In this document: in pieces, positions 1-11,874 of the stretch
Layout of the letters: every line of letters starts with the position of its first letter
Numbering within the stretch: position 1 is the stretch's first letter
From: Antedon mediterranea
Taxonomy: Eukaryota; Echinodermata; Crinoidea; Comatulida; Antedonidae
Reading direction: 5' to 3'
Assembly (NCBI RefSeq): GCF_964355755.1
Contig: NC_092677.1
Span: 16,398,101 to 16,462,100, forward strand
Length of the DNA stretch: 64,000 bases
Program-made: the position numbers and the translations under genes
Notes under the pieces: model-generated
The model's input: only the letters and a program-made list of their open reading frames with translations
Databases searched by the model: none
What the model was told of the DNA's origin: nothing

Positions 1-988
1 TAATATTCAATCTATCCGTGGCTAAAGTGTTTTTCTTAAAAAGGGGAGATGTTAAGCCACATTCCCAATTTAGACATACAGTAGGTGTACTAATGACGTA
101 CGCTACCTAATCAAGGGTATAAATATGCCTACGTGGCTGATCACTAAGGTCAAAGGAGTCGAAAAGAATCTTATTAAAAAAAAAAAATAATAATATTTCT
201 GTTGATTAATGTACGTGATATAGCAGTCAACGTTATATATACATAATAGTAAATATTTGTAATTATTTTATTATGTTATAGGCCTACTTTTTTCTTATTT
301 TACAATATAGTTTATCTCAATTGTTGAACATAGTTTCTAAAAATAGTTCCATTACACGGAATAATTTTCCAAACAACAGTAAAGAAAATATTTGGAGACA
401 TTTGAATCAAAATCAGTGATAAGATAACAACAAACTGACAACAACTTTTTATTATCTACAGAAATTTCAGTCTTAAAGAAAAGTAAAAAAGTAAGTTGTA
501 AATTATGGAAAAATACATTATGGGATAATTAGTGTAGGCCTAGTTACGGTACTCAGCTTCTCTCGATGTTTTTACATCGAAAATTAATGGAATCGTTTAA
601 CAATTGAACATTTAGTCAAAGTTTAGACTTTTTGCTATTACACATTTATCTGTTTGCAGGGCTATAGCCACCGGTACGATTGGACATGTTTGCAGGACAC
701 CCATAGGTTATTCATATCGTTGTATCACATTAATTAATTAATAGGTCTAATACGGTATATCATATAATTAAAATGCGAATGGGTCTGAAGATTAGTAAAA
801 TACACTTATAGGTAGTAGCTAGTAATGTTTCCTACAGAATTCAGATTAGGATTTCTATAAAACCTACTACTGTCATGTTCAAAAATCTTGAAAGTACTAT
901 TTTAGATTGACAATTGTATCATAATTGATTGATCTCTCGATTTCGACAGAAGATTGGATTGAAGGGGAAATATGTTGGCCTAGGTCTT
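1..988. other. AT-rich non-coding left edge
   Basis: I see no convincing coding potential on either strand here. A TATAAATA box lies at 118-125, inside a stretch that recurs in diverged form near 1,500. The rest is AT-rich sequence with AGGCCT palindromes near 280 and 536. Confidence 0.5.
52..250. repeat. Diverged direct repeat, copy 1 (promoter-like)
   Basis: This block shares an ordered series of words with 1,498-1,700: a GCCAC-ATTCCCA start, AATCAAGGGTA, GATC(A/G)CT(A/G)AGGT, and further on a GTACGTGAT / ATACGTGAT word followed by CAGTCAA. Copy 1 keeps a TATAAATA box and copy 2 does not. It may be a duplicated promoter or a piece of a mobile element. Homology is judged by eye. Confidence 0.4.
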
Positions 989-1182
989 AAATTTCTCTCT
1001 TTCTTATCATATTTATAACCTCTTTGTTAAGCCAAGGAGGTGATTTTGTTCGTGTTCTACGACTTTTTAGAGATGCATGATTATTTAAAACGTTAAAAGG
1101 AACATATATCCTCAAAGCATTTGGCTTGAGCATCAATGTCTCCTTGTTGTTTATTTGGTCCCATGGTGTTTGGGTTAATTCA
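989..1182 (-). pseudogene. LINE fragment (endonuclease-RT linker)
   Basis: Read on the minus strand, this stretch is open for about 64 codons. It contains LNNHASLKSRRTRTK followed by SPPWLNKEVINMIRK. That matches the linker between endonuclease and reverse transcriptase in CR1/Jockey-type LINEs, where a nucleus of the type 'hAPLK..R.R....PW....i' is usual. Neither the endonuclease nor the RT core is present on the flanks, so this is a short relic. Confidence 0.6.
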
Positions 1183-2040
1183 ATTAATTATATTAAATAT
1201 ATATTTCCTCCATGGTTAATTCAAATAAAAAGTCAATTTCGTTATGCCTGAGTGAAGAACACCAACGTTAATAATTTAGTAAAGTTTGAAACATATATTA
1301 TAGTATCAATAAGTGTGGCTGATATTAGGCTCAGATATCAATTGTTTTAAAATGTAATCAATTTAATCGAATACGTTAATACATGTATAAAATAATTATT
1401 ATTGGATTACACTTAAAAGGATTTAATTCTACAATTAATAATTTTAAATTTTGAGAAACGATGTCATTTCTTATTATATTAGTTTACAGATAATCGAACG
1501 GCCACGTACATTCCCATGAAATGTAGACTATTTGCACTATAGACTTAATCAAGGGTAAATTAACAATAATACTGCGTGCTTGGTGATCGCTGAGGTAAAA
1601 GAGAAATCTTCTTTCCCACACTGTAGTTTAAAACTATTTCTTAAAACAATACTGTTGTGCAATATACGTGATGGTACAGTCAAGTGGATTGTAAACACAT
1701 ATGTACAATTTCAAATTTAAAATCTGTATCTGAGAATTTTATATTTTAGACATTTTGGGATTTTTGAGATGCAGTATCTTCATAAATAATTCATAGACCA
1801 TGTTTCTATTTTTTTTCTGTATGACTTCTTGAGAGGGTTGGTAAACAGCATACGGAATTTGTTATTATGGTATTCTTAAATATGTTTTTATTGAGGAAGC
1901 TGCAAAAAGTGTGATTTTTTACAAATTGTATATATAATTTTGAAGTTTTGACCATTTATAAGGAGTGATATCATTAAAAATAGCTTACCATATGTTTTTA
2001 TATTCACGAATTAGGTATTCTAATTTGATAGTGACACATT
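1183..2040. other. Non-coding, AT-rich
   Basis: Nothing recognisable is encoded. It holds copy 2 (1,498-1,700) of the promoter-like repeat described at 52-250, with the TATA box degraded. The rest is low-complexity AT-rich sequence. Confidence 0.5.
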
Positions 2041-2560
2041 GGTGTAATTTCAGCGAGGAAAAGTTATTACGCAAATTATTGTTTTTAGTGTAAATTTAAA
2101 AACACTAGATGGTTTACACAGTAATTTCAGCGTAAAAAACTGGCGATTTCAAATGTACGTACCGCAGGACTATAATACATCGTCATTTACAGAAACGAAT
2201 AAATAGACACGATAATTTATGTAGTCAACTAAAATTAGCACCCTGGGAATTAGGCCTACTTCCGAAGGAGTTTTTTATTTGAACTCATTTAAACAAACCC
2301 AATTTGTGTTTTGTATATAACATTAGAGTTGAAGGTTGGGGAAGAGGATGGGAAGAACAATGTTAAAATATATTCTTTATCCACTGAGTAAAGAAATATT
2401 GTTTTAAATGTTTTATAGGCCTATCAATAATATACCACTAAACACAGTAAAACATTTACGATTTTAAAACTGTCCCTGTTATAGTCGGTTGAAAGTACAT
2501 GTAACGATACACAACTACGACGTTTATATTTTTTATTATTATTTAATACAAACATTGAGA
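2041..2560 (+). mobile_element. Repeat family A, partial copy
   Basis: This stretch aligns by eye to parts of 24,240-25,000 on the same strand and, inverted, to 5,820-7,230. Shared words include AACTGGCGATTTC, TGTACGTACCGCAGGAC, GGGGAAGAGGATGGG and AATATACCACTAAACAC. No protein is encoded. It is a truncated copy of a dispersed non-autonomous repeat seen at least three times in this window. Confidence 0.6.
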
Positions 2561-2615
2561 TCCCAGTGGTTTTCTTTGTCTTTGCGAGTTTTGTCACTCC
2601 ATTTAACATCGTGGT

Positions 2616-3955
2616 CTATTGCAATAACTCTGAAATCGAGTGACCAGCTGAATTAAAATTTTGGTTAGACAATTGTCTTAGCCGAAAAATGCGGCCAGTT
2701 TGGTTACTCTTAAATTTTTCATTAGAATCAACCAATGAACAAGTTTTGCAAGATTTGCCGCAAAGGTGACTGCCCAAATTTAGGCTGTCATGAAAGTTAA
2801 TTTCACTCTTAAATTTGGATCTGACTAATATATCACGAAGGTTGGGAGGTCTACGAAATGCAATAATGGGTGGTTCCGGAAAAACAGTCCTGAGACGTTC
2901 TGTGGACTGTAGAATGGGCATATGTTTCTCAACAATAGCCCGTAATGGAGGCAACCTAGGGTGATAGGTTGTGACCAATGGCACTCTGGTCGACGTGGTT
3001 TGTACGTCAGTATTTGACATCGAGGAATATCTTTTGCTTTCTTTATAGCAGTGTCGATGTATTCCTTCTTGTAATTTCTATTCCGGAGATGTCCGGTTAG
3101 TTCTTCGGTACGATTCTGAAAATCTAAATCTAAAGAACAGATACGTCTGATACGTAATGCTTGACTGTACGGTATGTTTTTAGTACAGTGTCGGGGGTGA
3201 CAACTGCTAGGGAGCAGGTACATATTTTTATCCGTGGGTTTACGGAATAGGTCAGTTTTGAGTGTACCATTTTCTATGGTCACTATAGTGTCCAAAAAAT
3301 CAACGCTACTAGTGGATTTGGTAGCTGTAAATTTGATAGTTGGGTGGGCTGAAATAATATTGAGAAGAAAAGATTCCAAATTATCTTCACCATGGGTCCA
3401 GATCATGAAGATGTCGTCAATGTATCTAAACCAAACAAGTGGTTTATTTGGTTGGAGAGACAGAAAATTGGCCTCAAATTTCCCCATAAATAAATTTGCA
3501 AAAGATGGCGCCATTTTTGTGCCCATCGCTGTGCCATGAATTTGAAGGTAATGGTCATTTCCAAAAATAAAATTGTTGTTGGTTAAAATCAACATGACCA
3601 GTTCTCGTAAATGAGCTTTTAGTAGGCGTTTTGCCTGGAATTTGTATGTAATTTAAAATACATGCGTCGGCTCCTTCTTCGTGAGAGATATTAGTATACA
3701 ATGATGAAACATCTAATGTAGCCAGAACAGAATTATTAGGTATATTTTGAATTTGGTTAATTTTGCTGATAAAGTCCGTGGAGTCCTGAATGTATGAAGG
3801 GAGATCAGTCACATATGGTCTAAGTAAATCATCCACATATTCAGAAATTTTCTCTGTAGCAGTGCCATTGCCCAAAATAATGGGTCTACCAGGATTGCCT
3901 GCTTTGTGGATTTTAGGTAGGAAATAAAATCTGCCTGAAACGAGCGGGGTTGGTG
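2616..3955 (-). pseudogene. Penelope-like element reverse transcriptase, decayed
   Basis: Three overlapping minus-strand frames give the order typical of a Penelope-like retroelement. 4,028-3,555 carries RFYFLPKIHK and a D-V-S-S-L-Y-T-N-I motif. 3,595-2,825 carries GTAMGTKMAPSFANLFM and the catalytic YIDD of the reverse transcriptase. 3,020-2,616 carries the linker and a CGKSCKTC cysteine cluster that normally precedes a GIY-YIG nuclease. The frames are separated by frameshifts near 3,610 and 3,020. The nuclease core is missing: the reading jumps from the cysteine-cluster region straight to the downstream NFNSAGH motif, an internal deletion. The 5' side is cut by an inverted repeat at about 3,950. 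The element is inactive, but the family assignment is firm. Confidence 0.85.
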
Positions 3956-4280
3956 AATCGCTGTTGTTTGTCCATAATAGGTGACTTTCATAATTGGCTG
4001 TCCAAAATAGGTGACTTTTTGTCCACAATAGGCGAGTTTATTGGAGTAGTGCGCCATCCATTGTGTTGTCCATAATAGGTGATTTTTTTTTGCGTACTCG
4101 TACGTACGTAGTTTATTTCGCGAGTAGAAGTAATAAATACTAATAGGAGGCCTAATTAGTATAAACATTTAAGTCTTTCTAGCCTAGGCCTAGGCTAGTC
4201 CTGTTAGTTAGGCTACCTCTATAGATAGGCCTACTAGTACTACTAGCCTAGGCCTAGTCCATTTGTTATTGTCCACTAAT
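3947..4280. repeat. Left arm of a large inverted repeat with TCCATAATAGG boxes
   Basis: This arm reappears inverted at 11,104-11,566. It contains four copies of a box close to TGTCCATAATAGGTGA between 3,965 and 4,090. The shared CGTACGTAC/CGCGAGTAG segment, AGGCCT-rich sequence and the word GTCCATTTGTTATTGTCCACTAAT-like end then follow. The arm abuts the Penelope-like fragment on its left. It may be the terminal inverted repeat of a 7.6-kb composite element, with the boxes as protein-binding sites (inference). Confidence 0.65.
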
Positions 4281-4862
4281 AATAATGAAAATTTATTCAG
4301 CAACAAATAATTTAATTTGAACCTCATTTTAGGTTTGATAGTACGGACAGACATTACGCAACTTACCATACTATTGCAAGTTTAAATAAATCACCAAACC
4401 CACACATTCTTTTACAAAAATAAAAAAATACCCCATAATACTCTAATACCGTAATAATATTGATACAGTTTTATTTTTATAAATGCATTGGTGTTTCAAT
4501 GTAATTGTTGTATTTTTTTTTCTTTGGACTTATTTTGTTTTGTTAACAGTAATAATAAAAATCAACTTTATCAATTTAATATTGAAAAAGACATCACAGT
4601 TCAGCACTTCATTTGTCATTTTAGGTCCTCCCCTATTTCAAAATTCTGGATCCACATAGCTCAATGACAAAGTCTAAAGTGGATTAACAGCAGCACATCT
4701 CATCCATTTATTATATTGTTTAATTAAATGAATCAATATTAATGTTTAATAATAAAAAATACGACAATAAAACAAGTTTACATACACGCAGTGTACAATC
4801 AACACCTTTGTTCTGTATTCAGAACAGTTTATTCAAAATCTAAATCACATTTAAAAAATACT
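4281..4862. other. AT-rich non-coding spacer
   Basis: I see no gene and no repeat with a second copy in this window. Confidence 0.4.
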
Positions 4863-6088
4863 GAATCTATATATAAATTTACGTAAGGGCAAAATTCGGT
4901 AAATCTCGGTTTATTTCTAGAATTTTTACTCGATGGTATATAAAGTTGGTTTGTACTTTCGGTACTGATTTTAACCATCTGATGTAACCCTGTTTACTAA
5001 TTAAATTGAGTTAGGTAATTAGTTATTGACGATTAAAACGAATTTAGGTTCAACGATTTGCCCCAAATAGGGGTGTTTTCCGATCGTGGTATACACTGTC
5101 TAATGGATGTCCATCTTGAAAAATACCCGCCACAAAAATACGAGGAGGCTTCGCATTTTCCTATCTCCTCCTACGATAATTGTTTTTAATAGCTGAAAAC
5201 TGGTTGAACAGCTAGAGTACATCATCATAATGTTGAAGACAGGCCGATTTTCTTTAAAAAATACTATTTTGATAGATTTAATATACGATTATACAAATGT
5301 ATTGATTTGCGATGAATGGAACATTCCAATCTCTGTTTCACAAGTGTCTATTCCCTCAGGCGTCGTAAAGGCAAGTACAGTACTGTATACTCGAAATTCG
5401 ATCCATTTTTGTTTTTAATCTGTGCTGCAGAGGTTGGATATAATTTTTTTTTAAACGGATAATGAGCTAGCGTTTTCACTCGCCGTATATTATGTACAAA
5501 TCTTTATTATTGCAGTTAAACCACCCACATCATCACCTTTCTCTCACTGGCATGAGTAGCGTTGTAAAACCAGTAGAGAATAGGCCTACGGTACATCACA
5601 TGCCTTAAACGCAGAACAACTTTGGTGGGTAGGGTAGGAACCAACTTAAGTATGAATTGGCTCTAAGAAACAATTGAAAACCATTAGGCCTACTAATTAA
5701 GTTGAGTTAGATAATTTAATATTTATTGACGATTAAATCGAATTTATGATTTTCCCCGAATAGAGGTGGTTTTCACAAATTGTTTAACATTATATTATAA
5801 ACATATACACGTCGTGGTGATGTATCGTTACATGTGCTGTACTATTTCAATCGACTAGGACGGTGATAGTTTTAACAAAGTATTACATCGCAATGTTTTA
5901 CTGTGTTTAGTGGTATATTATTTGTAAAACATGAAAGCAATTAATATTTCGTTACTAAATGGATAAAGAATATATTTTAACATTGTTCCTCTTTGCACCC
6001 ATCCTCTTCCCCATCCCTCAACCCTAATGTTACATACAAAACACAAATTAAGTTTGTTTAAATTTGACTTAAACAATTGGTCTTATTT

Positions 6089-7036
6089 AGACTTGCCCCA
6101 AGTCTGTATTTATTGTCTTTTATTTATTTGTTTTTATTTCGACCGCGATTTTTGTCTGAAAATACAGACTTGTGAAACACGTATAGAAATCGATTTGCAG
6201 ACCGCAAACATCCGATAAGAATGACGTAGGTTATCATACCGTATTTGGCTATATGGGGCGGGCGGTATGTAAATATGGATTTCGAATCAACCAATGATCA
6301 TTTTGTTTCAAAATGAAAAAGATCGAGTACGTACAGTGCTGAATGTACGATCGAGACTGAACAACTGTTGATGAAATATAAAATCGTGTTGCCAAGTTGT
6401 TTTGTTTATTAATTGTTCAGTCCTGGCCTAGGCCTCCTTCGTATGGCTACTCAACTCGTACGTATGACCTGCCAATAAATAAGGTACATACCACCACCGA
6501 CCGGCACACAATAGGGCTACACCACCACAAATACAGAACAGGACAGAGTTTGGGTGGGAATTATAAAATCAAATTATCTCCGCATAATATGATCCATTCA
6601 ATGTTTGATTTCGCGGAGAAGCTATGCCTATCATATCAAGACGAGTTTTCATGTTCTTGGGAAAAATCCCATCAAATGTTTACCAGACTACTAGGCATAT
6701 AAAATCATTTATAGCCTTCAGAAACTCAATGTACCCAAGTACACGTTGTCTAAACGTAGCATAGCGCATGCGTATCATCTTAGATGTTGAGTCTTTGAAA
6801 TTCTGAAATATGAATATTAAAACTGCCTGCGAGTGAGTAGCCAATGGCATGCGGCTGAAACTAGTCAACTGGATAATTTATGCACCAAGAATTCTTGGTG
6901 TCAAACCACGTGACTTATGCGTGTTTCCCCAGACGGAGTATCCAACTCAAGTAATACACGTATGAAACGCCATATGTGCAAAAATATTTATATTTTTACT
7001 AATATTAAGACAAAACTCCGTCTGGAGCCCAGACTA
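6089..7036. mobile_element. 948-bp insertion with a 10-bp target-site duplication
   Basis: GGTCTTATTT occurs at 6,079-6,088 and again at 7,037-7,046. The related repeat copy near 24,720-24,750 shows the uninterrupted site. The insert begins AGACTTGCCCCAAGTCTG and ends with the complement of TAGTCTGGGCTCCAGACG. The termini are therefore weakly inverted (about 11 of 18 positions), and each can fold on itself. A 9-11 bp duplication is usual for MULE-type elements. No transposase is encoded; an open stretch of 101 codons at 6,397-6,702 resembles nothing I know. Confidence 0.7.
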
Positions 7037-7230
7037 GGTCTTATTTTGTGACAAGTTTCTCTTTCGGAAGTAATAGGGTGCTAATTTTAGTTGAGTACAT
7101 AAATCACAGTGTCTATTTATTCGTTCCTGTAAACGACATGTATTATTGTCCTGCGGTACGTACATTTGAAATCGCCAGTTTTTTAACGCTGAAATTATTA
7201 TGTATTCGAGAACCATCTGTGGGCACGACC

Positions 7231-7267
7231 TAGATGGTACGCGAGCGAAGCGAGCGTACCATCTAGT
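7231..7267. repeat. GC-rich palindrome at repeat-A end
   Basis: A hairpin of two complementary arms meets at GCGAAGCG, with arms built on CTAGATGGTACGC. The same palindrome opens the copy at 24,192-24,229. It marks one terminus of repeat family A. Confidence 0.75.
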
Positions 7268-7290
7268 TATATTAATTTTATAAGTGTAAA

Positions 7291-9600
7291 AACATGGTTA
7301 ATACTCTAGTAGCTAGATCAACTTTCGTATGCACTTTGAGGTCCAGAGAATTTGACTTCAGAAATTGGTTTAGGGTGGTCAAACAATCATATTTGGCTTG
7401 GTTACACATTTTGAAAATGTGGCGAAAGGTCAAAAGGTCAAGGTGAAAGGTTGTAAGACCAAACATAAATATGTCCTTAAATCTCAACAACCACTGGTCA
7501 CAACGAGGTAATTTTGGTCTTAAATTAATCAGAAGGTATACATTTATATTCAGTCTAATGGGACATTTTAGTAAAGAATGACCGGAAATGCCATTTCTGA
7601 CCTTTGACCCACAACCCAGGGCATGTATGTATCTCCGTAACTACTGGTCGTAGACACTTGAATTTGGTTTTAAATTCTTCGAAATATATATTTTGTTATT
7701 TGTTACACATTTTGAAAAATGTTACAAAAGGTCAAAGGGTCAAGGTCAAGGGTTATTTGAACAAATAAAAAAAGGTACTTGTATCTCGGCAACCACTGGT
7801 CGCAGCAAGTCAATTTTGGTCTCAAAATGTTCAGGCATGCATTTATATTCCATCTAATGGGGCATATTAGTCAAAAATGATCAGAAATGCCATTTCTGAC
7901 CTTTGACCCACATACCAGGGCATCTTCATATCTCTGTAAGTACAGGTCGTAGAAACTTAAATTTGGTATCAAATTGTTCGAAATATACATATTTACATTC
8001 ATTGTAATAGAAAATGTGGTTAAAAAATGAACAGAAATACTATTACTAATGTTTCAAACAAAAAACATATCTACACAACTTATCCTTAGACAGTAATGTT
8101 ATGCAATAACTGATACTTTAAATTGTTTTAATTTGAAGTACTAGTTATTGCTGTCCCCGAGGACATTTTGATAGAAACGTTAAGCTCAACAGTTCTTTTC
8201 AGAATGCTAGAAGTAACTTGCCATATGTATCCGATTAAACGCCCCAGGCATTTATTGTTCAAAAGGGTTTTTAGGGGGAAAGGAGGCATCTTTATTTGGG
8301 GTATAATATGGTAACATGTATAATCAAATAAATACCACCTAGATGTAAAAAAATACTGCACAATTAATATAAAAAAGTGATAAAATTATGTCAAAATGCT
8401 TGGTAAATTGTAGATTATGGTAGTTAATGAAATGTGTTGACGTGATACAATTATTGTGTAAATGCATGTGGCGGGGCGTTTATTCCACATGGTGTTCTAT
8501 TGGAGGGAATGGTGGCGTTTATTTGAAGGAATACTCTAATTTTAATAATTGTATTTCGTTTCTCAACTGATAAAAGATACTTAATACATGATTCGTTTTC
8601 CTCTTTATGCTTTTTAACGAAATATTTCTGTCTTTTAAAATAAAAGTGATAGATTCCATTAAATGAATCTTCTCCTCCAGGTGCCAGTATAATGATATAA
8701 AACAATGACACATCATTATCCTGACACGATTGCACTCATAATGGATCTTCATTCTATCATCTATTTGTTTGTAACTACAAATTTGACAACAATCTTTTGC
8801 ATAGTTTTAAATGCCAATACATAGTTTCATTACTATTGTACAATATGTCCAGCTTTCCTGAAAACACCCTCTGTAGTACAGTGAAACTTCTGATGCTTTT
8901 ATTGTCAATGCATTCAGTACCTAAAACATGTCAAAGTTTCTAGTGGTATTGATAATAAATCTCCAGAAATATATATTGTTTTATTATCTACACTGGGAAC
9001 AGACGTGTATATGTATAAGTTTTGTCGTTGACATTCAAAACTATTATGCAACAGTGTTACATAATAATGACAATGACTTGGTCTATTATTGTGGTCTCCG
9101 ATACCTTTCATTACATGATTGTACTTCCACCAGGATAAAATGAGGTTTAATCTCGTTATTATTCTTATTATATATATATATATTTTTTCATATATATATC
9201 TGGGGTGTATTTATTTGATTATACATGTTACCATTATTACACCCAACAAAATAAACGCCTTCCCTGAATAAATAAATGCCCGAGGCTTTTATTCGGGTAA
9301 CTACAGTAAATTACTTTTAGCATTCTCAAAATGTTTGAACGTTCGGGGGTCAACAATACTTTCTAGCATTATTATAAGCAAAAGTACAATTATTACAAAC
9401 AGTAAAGGATTTGTTTTAATTCACATAATGGTGTTTGATCTTATAACCTTTGACCCTGACCTTTTGACCTTTCGCCACATTTTCAAAATGTGTAATCAAG
9501 CCAAAAATGATTGTTTGACCACCCTAAACAAATTTCTGAAGTCAAATTCTCTGGACCTCAAAGTGCATACGAAAGTTGATCTAGCTACTAGAGTATAAAC
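7291..9600. mobile_element. Non-autonomous DNA transposon with about 170-bp inverted termini
   Basis: The left end 7,291-7,460 (starting AATACTCTAGTAGCTAG) reappears inverted at 9,430-9,600. Both arms carry the GACCTTTGACC-type words. Inside the left end is a tandem series of units of about 150 bp (7,480-8,010). Each unit begins like ATCTCGGCAACCACTGGTC and includes a 'tttctgacctttgaccca' segment. No transposase is present. The same unit design occurs in the termini of the 38.2-45.2 kb transposon, so this may be a deletion derivative mobilised by that kind of element (inference). Confidence 0.65.
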
Positions 9601-11103
9601 TACAATTTAAAAAATAGCAAGGATAAATAAAATACACCATAATTATTATGTTTATTACTATAATTATTGATCGATGATTATGATCAAAAATAATATGTTG
9701 AAGTGATGTACTTTTTCATTTCAGCAGCATACTGTATATGAGCAGAATATCAAACATCTGTATGCCTATAATAAAAAAAAGGAAGCATTTAAATACTATA
9801 ATAATGTTTAAGTATTGTATAATGCAAGTAACTTCAATCTTAGTAATGCTGAGACAAATTTTCATGTTGTATGGTGGGACACAGTTATGTTTAAATATTT
9901 TATTGCATTTAAAAAAAGATATGTATGATTGTTTTACTAAATTTAAGTTTATACCAGTTGTCAGAGTCAATTATTACCATACTCACTATATGAAAACTGA
10001 TATTAAATGTTTTAAAGACAAAGGCTTTATTGAATGAATGCTTTAATAATATAACATTCAATTAAATTTTGAAATAGTTTCTGCATGAATTTGTTAGTGG
10101 ATTTATTTATTCTTTGTACTGTGATTGTAATGTTTATAATGAATGGAAATAAAAAGAAAATAGCTACTTTTAATTTCTTAGCAATTCAAATGAATAGTAT
10201 TCAAATGAATAGAACATTTCAAATCAGAATGTTAAAAATTAATTTTCATGTATTGTCAGTTTTTCTACTACGGTACTGATAAAATTCAGTCTGTCTCTCT
10301 GAAAATGTTTGACTAAATTGTATCCTTCTTTTCCGAAGATTACTTTTGCAAACAAATACTTTTTCTAAATAGGCTTCTTCTTGGGATTTTACAGTATCTC
10401 ATATTGAAAAATGTCCTAAAAGATGTAGGTCTAGTGGGTTATATGTAAAGTATTTTTCTTCAATTGTAGGTTGGGCCTATCTGTTACTTACCCTAGTTAA
10501 TAGAAATGTCCATGCTACTGTACTATAACATTGATCAGAAGATACACTGTACTCAATCTTTAATACATGCAAAAAATATGGGAAAAATTGAGATTTAAAT
10601 AGATGACATAATTAATAACAGTAACAATAGCTCTGGCTCTACTATACTGCCAACCTATTAACTGTCCGAACTGTCTGGATAAGACTCATTCATTCACAAA
10701 ATAATTTTAAAAAAAAACCATTTTAATAATAGGTCAATCTAGCAATCTAGATGTCTGTGATTTGAAGACAAACTACCAATAGGTCTAGTAGACTAGGCTA
10801 GTAGTACTAGTAGTAGCCGATTTCGGTCTTCAAAGTATAGTAGTAGTGGGCGGTGGTGGCAGTGGTATTAGTAAAAGACTGTATAGTGACTAGTCCGCCA
10901 GAGCTGACCTGCAGTTAGGCAGTATAGTTACGAGTAGTCTGTAAAATATTCATATTAAAATAATAAAAAAACAGATAATGAGGATAGGCCTAGTTGTTTG
11001 TAGACCTAATATGAGCCCATGGGCCATGTCATTTGTATTCCTACTGTAGCAGGGAGGTACCCCCTGCTGTAAGCTAGGCCTAGAAAAAAAAGCTCACATT
11101 TCA
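9601..11103. other. Non-coding spacer
   Basis: No gene, RNA or structured repeat is recognised. It includes a TAGTAGTACTAGTAG-type low-complexity run near 10,800 and several AGGCCT palindromes near 10,986-11,080. Confidence 0.4.
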
Positions 11104-11566
11104 TTAGTGGACAATAACAAATGGACTCCAGCTAGGCCTAGGCTAGTAGTAGTAGTAGGCCTGAGGTAGCCTAACTAAAACCGGACTAGCCTAGGCCCTA
11201 GTAGAGGCTAGAGAGACTTAAATAATTATACTAATTAGGCCTCCTACTAGCTAGGCCTAGGTAGCCTCGAAGTCTGAAGAGAAAGCAAATTAGTATTAAC
11301 TAATATAATAATACTATTACTTCTACTCGCGAAATCGTACGTACGAGTACGCCAACAAAATCACCTATTATGGACAACACAATGGATGGCGCACTACTCC
11401 AATAAACTCGCCTATTGTGGACAAAAAGTCGCCTATTTTGGACAGCCAATTATGAAAGTTACCTATTATGGACAAACAACAGCGCCCTCTAGTCCCTATT
11501 ATGGACAGAAAGTCCCCTATTATGGACAGAAAAGTTACCTATTATGGACAGATTTCACCAACCCTA
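11104..11566. repeat. Right arm of the large inverted repeat, seven boxes
   Basis: This is the inverted counterpart of 3,947-4,280. It carries seven copies of a box close to CCTATTATGGACA between 11,355 and 11,552, three more than the left arm. Both arms end at the word TTCACCAACCC. The box number differs while the flanking sequence is conserved, so the boxes appear to expand as a small array. Confidence 0.65.
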
Positions 11567-11659
11567 TTGCCTGAAACTGGATTGACCTGTGCCAAATGAG
11601 GTCCAATCTTAGGATCGATGGAGTGTTTTTTTACCATCACAGAAACAGATTTGGCCACC

Positions 11660-11662
11660 TTA

Positions 11663-11724
<62 letters not shown>

Positions 11725-11738
11725 GTATATATATATAT
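11660..11738. repeat. AT dinucleotide microsatellite
   Basis: A long run of alternating AT/TA, broken by a few GT steps, spans this interval. Confidence 0.9.
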
Positions 11739-11874
11739 AAATCATACTGTAAATTATAGAAACAGTGCTAATATTCGGAACATGATCTCATAATCGCGTC
11801 GAGCATAGCTCATTGGCGAAAGTTCCGTATTTTTTAGTTGTATGAAAAATGTCTCTGGCGGGATTCGAACCTGC
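11733..11874. repeat. 142-bp direct duplication, copy 1
   Basis: This stretch recurs almost unchanged at 12,099-12,240, offset by 366 bp. The copied part stops inside the tRNA-like sequence, so copy 2 carries only the T-arm half. Confidence 0.85.

Larger units (their letters stand above)
4863..7267 (-). mobile_element. Repeat family A, longest copy (interrupted)
   Basis: In reverse orientation this matches 24,192-25,722. The match runs from the ATATATAAATTTACGTAAGG end near 4,863, through the GGATGGGCAAAGAGGAAC-type and TAGTGGTATATTATTTG words, to a perfect-looking GC-rich palindrome at about 7,231-7,267 built on GGTACGCGAGCG. It is interrupted by a 948-bp insertion (6,089-7,036). Compared with the other copy it has about 235 extra bases near 5,482-5,715. 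No protein is encoded, so it is a non-autonomous element of unknown class. Confidence 0.7.

Noticed and set aside
6397-6702. 101-codon open frame inside the 948-bp insertion
   Set aside because: No recognisable motif, composition like the surrounding DNA, and no splice context. An open stretch of this length is expected by chance.
7300-9600. Two similar open frames (7,490-7,278 and 9,335-9,598) encoding nearly the same peptide
   Set aside because: The similarity comes from the inverted termini of a non-autonomous transposon. No longer coding unit connects them.
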